The notes under the pieces: model-generated | The model's database searches: none | Told to the model about the DNA's origin: nothing | Seen by the model: the letters and a program-made list of their open reading frames with translations, nothing else | Made by a program: the position numbers and the translations under genes | DNA from: MGNI01 sp964353875 | Lineage (GTDB): Bacteria > Chloroflexota > Anaerolineae > Anaerolineales > E44-bin32 | Direction: 5' to 3' | NCBI GenBank assembly: GCA_964353875.1 | Contig: CAYGXU010000086.1 | Coordinates: forward strand, 1-14,316 | Length of the DNA: 14,316 bases | Shown here: piece after piece, positions 14,140 through 14,316 of the stretch | How the letters are laid out: each line of letters starts with the position of its first letter | Position numbering within the stretch: the stretch's first letter is position 1

Positions 14140-14316
14140 TCACTCCCCCTTATCATTCAGAAGCCTTCGAAGATGATCCTTCAGCGGAGGCATATCTATT
14201 AGAACCGTGTTCCAGACCACCTCGGTATTGACGCCAAAGTAATCATGAACAAGCTTGTCGCGCATCCCAGCCATTTCACGCCAGGGCAGCTCAGGATACT
14301 GGGCTTTTACAGAGTC
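14140..14316 (-). CDS. hepT: HepT/DUF86-type HEPN ribonuclease toxin, C-terminal part only
   Basis: The minus strand from the window edge encodes 58 residues before a TGA at 14140-14142; the start lies beyond 14316. The segment PWREMAGMRDKLVHDYFGV contains the R-x4-H-x-Y signature (RDKLVHDY) that forms the HEPN active site, then EVVWNTVLIDMPPLKDHLRR, the usual HepT C-terminal helix. HepT proteins are the toxic RNase of HEPN/MNT toxin-antitoxin modules and are inactivated by a MntA-type nucleotidyltransferase partner. That partner would normally lie next to it and is expected outside this window, on the upstream side. Within the window the downstream side (14003-14139) shows no partner gene. 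Confidence 0.85.
   Translation of the reverse strand, partial: DSVKAQYPELPWREMAGMRDKLVHDYFGVNTEVVWNTVLIDMPPLKDHLRRLLNDKGE

Noticed and set aside
1..14316. CRISPR array, tRNA or rRNA genes, or insertion sequences
   Set aside because: No regularly spaced direct repeats, cloverleaf-like segments, rRNA-like stretches or transposase motifs were seen. The two 10-mer direct repeats (9496/9525 and 11397/11427) have only two copies each.

Overview
The gene content suggests a Chloroflexota (Anaerolineae-like) bacterium. It combines a KamA-family aminomutase, tandem ATP-grasp ligases, a GT87-type membrane glycosyltransferase, a glycine/arginine-tailed RRM protein, an S10 serine carboxypeptidase and a HepT fragment, spread over a moderate-GC, loosely packed region. 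This is an inference from family content; no rRNA or other phylogenetic marker is in the window.

Layout. Positions 1-431 hold two adjacent tiny two-helix membrane proteins built from the same repeated motif; the first is shortened by a TAG. A leader with a possible promoter and a terminator-like hairpin (432-824) precedes a compact three-gene + strand cluster (825-4614): a lysine 2,3-aminomutase with its key catalytic and lysine-binding residues, then two paralogous D-Ala-D-Ala-ligase-like ATP-grasp enzymes joined by a TGATG junction. An AT-rich gap (4615-5263) leads to a GT87/DUF2029 multi-pass glycosyltransferase, a small two-helix membrane protein (6751-6972) and an Old Yellow Enzyme-type flavin oxidoreductase with a C-terminal cysteine cluster (7143-8363).

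From 8364 the region is sparse and partly decayed: a gene-poor gap with an inverted repeat, a minus-strand RRM RNA-binding protein (9107-9439) with a structured upstream region, an unrecognised 152-residue protein (9891-10349), a frameshifted remnant of a Rnk/GreA-type C-terminal domain (about 10484-10761), an intact PaaI-like hotdog thioesterase (10890-11372), a large C-run/G-run palindrome (11639-11721), an intact S10 carboxypeptidase lacking a visible signal peptide (11923-13395), a GNAT acetyltransferase pseudogene (13541-14002), and the C-terminal end of a minus-strand HepT/DUF86 HEPN toxin that runs off the window edge.

How the genes may work together. The only convincing functional unit is 825-4614. 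The aminomutase should make beta-lysine from L-lysine, and the two amide-forming ligases beside it could couple beta-lysine to other amino acids, giving a small beta-lysyl peptide (osmolyte, cell-wall building block or secondary metabolite). This differs from the known ablA/ablB route because no acetyltransferase accompanies the aminomutase. Most other genes look like independent single-gene units.
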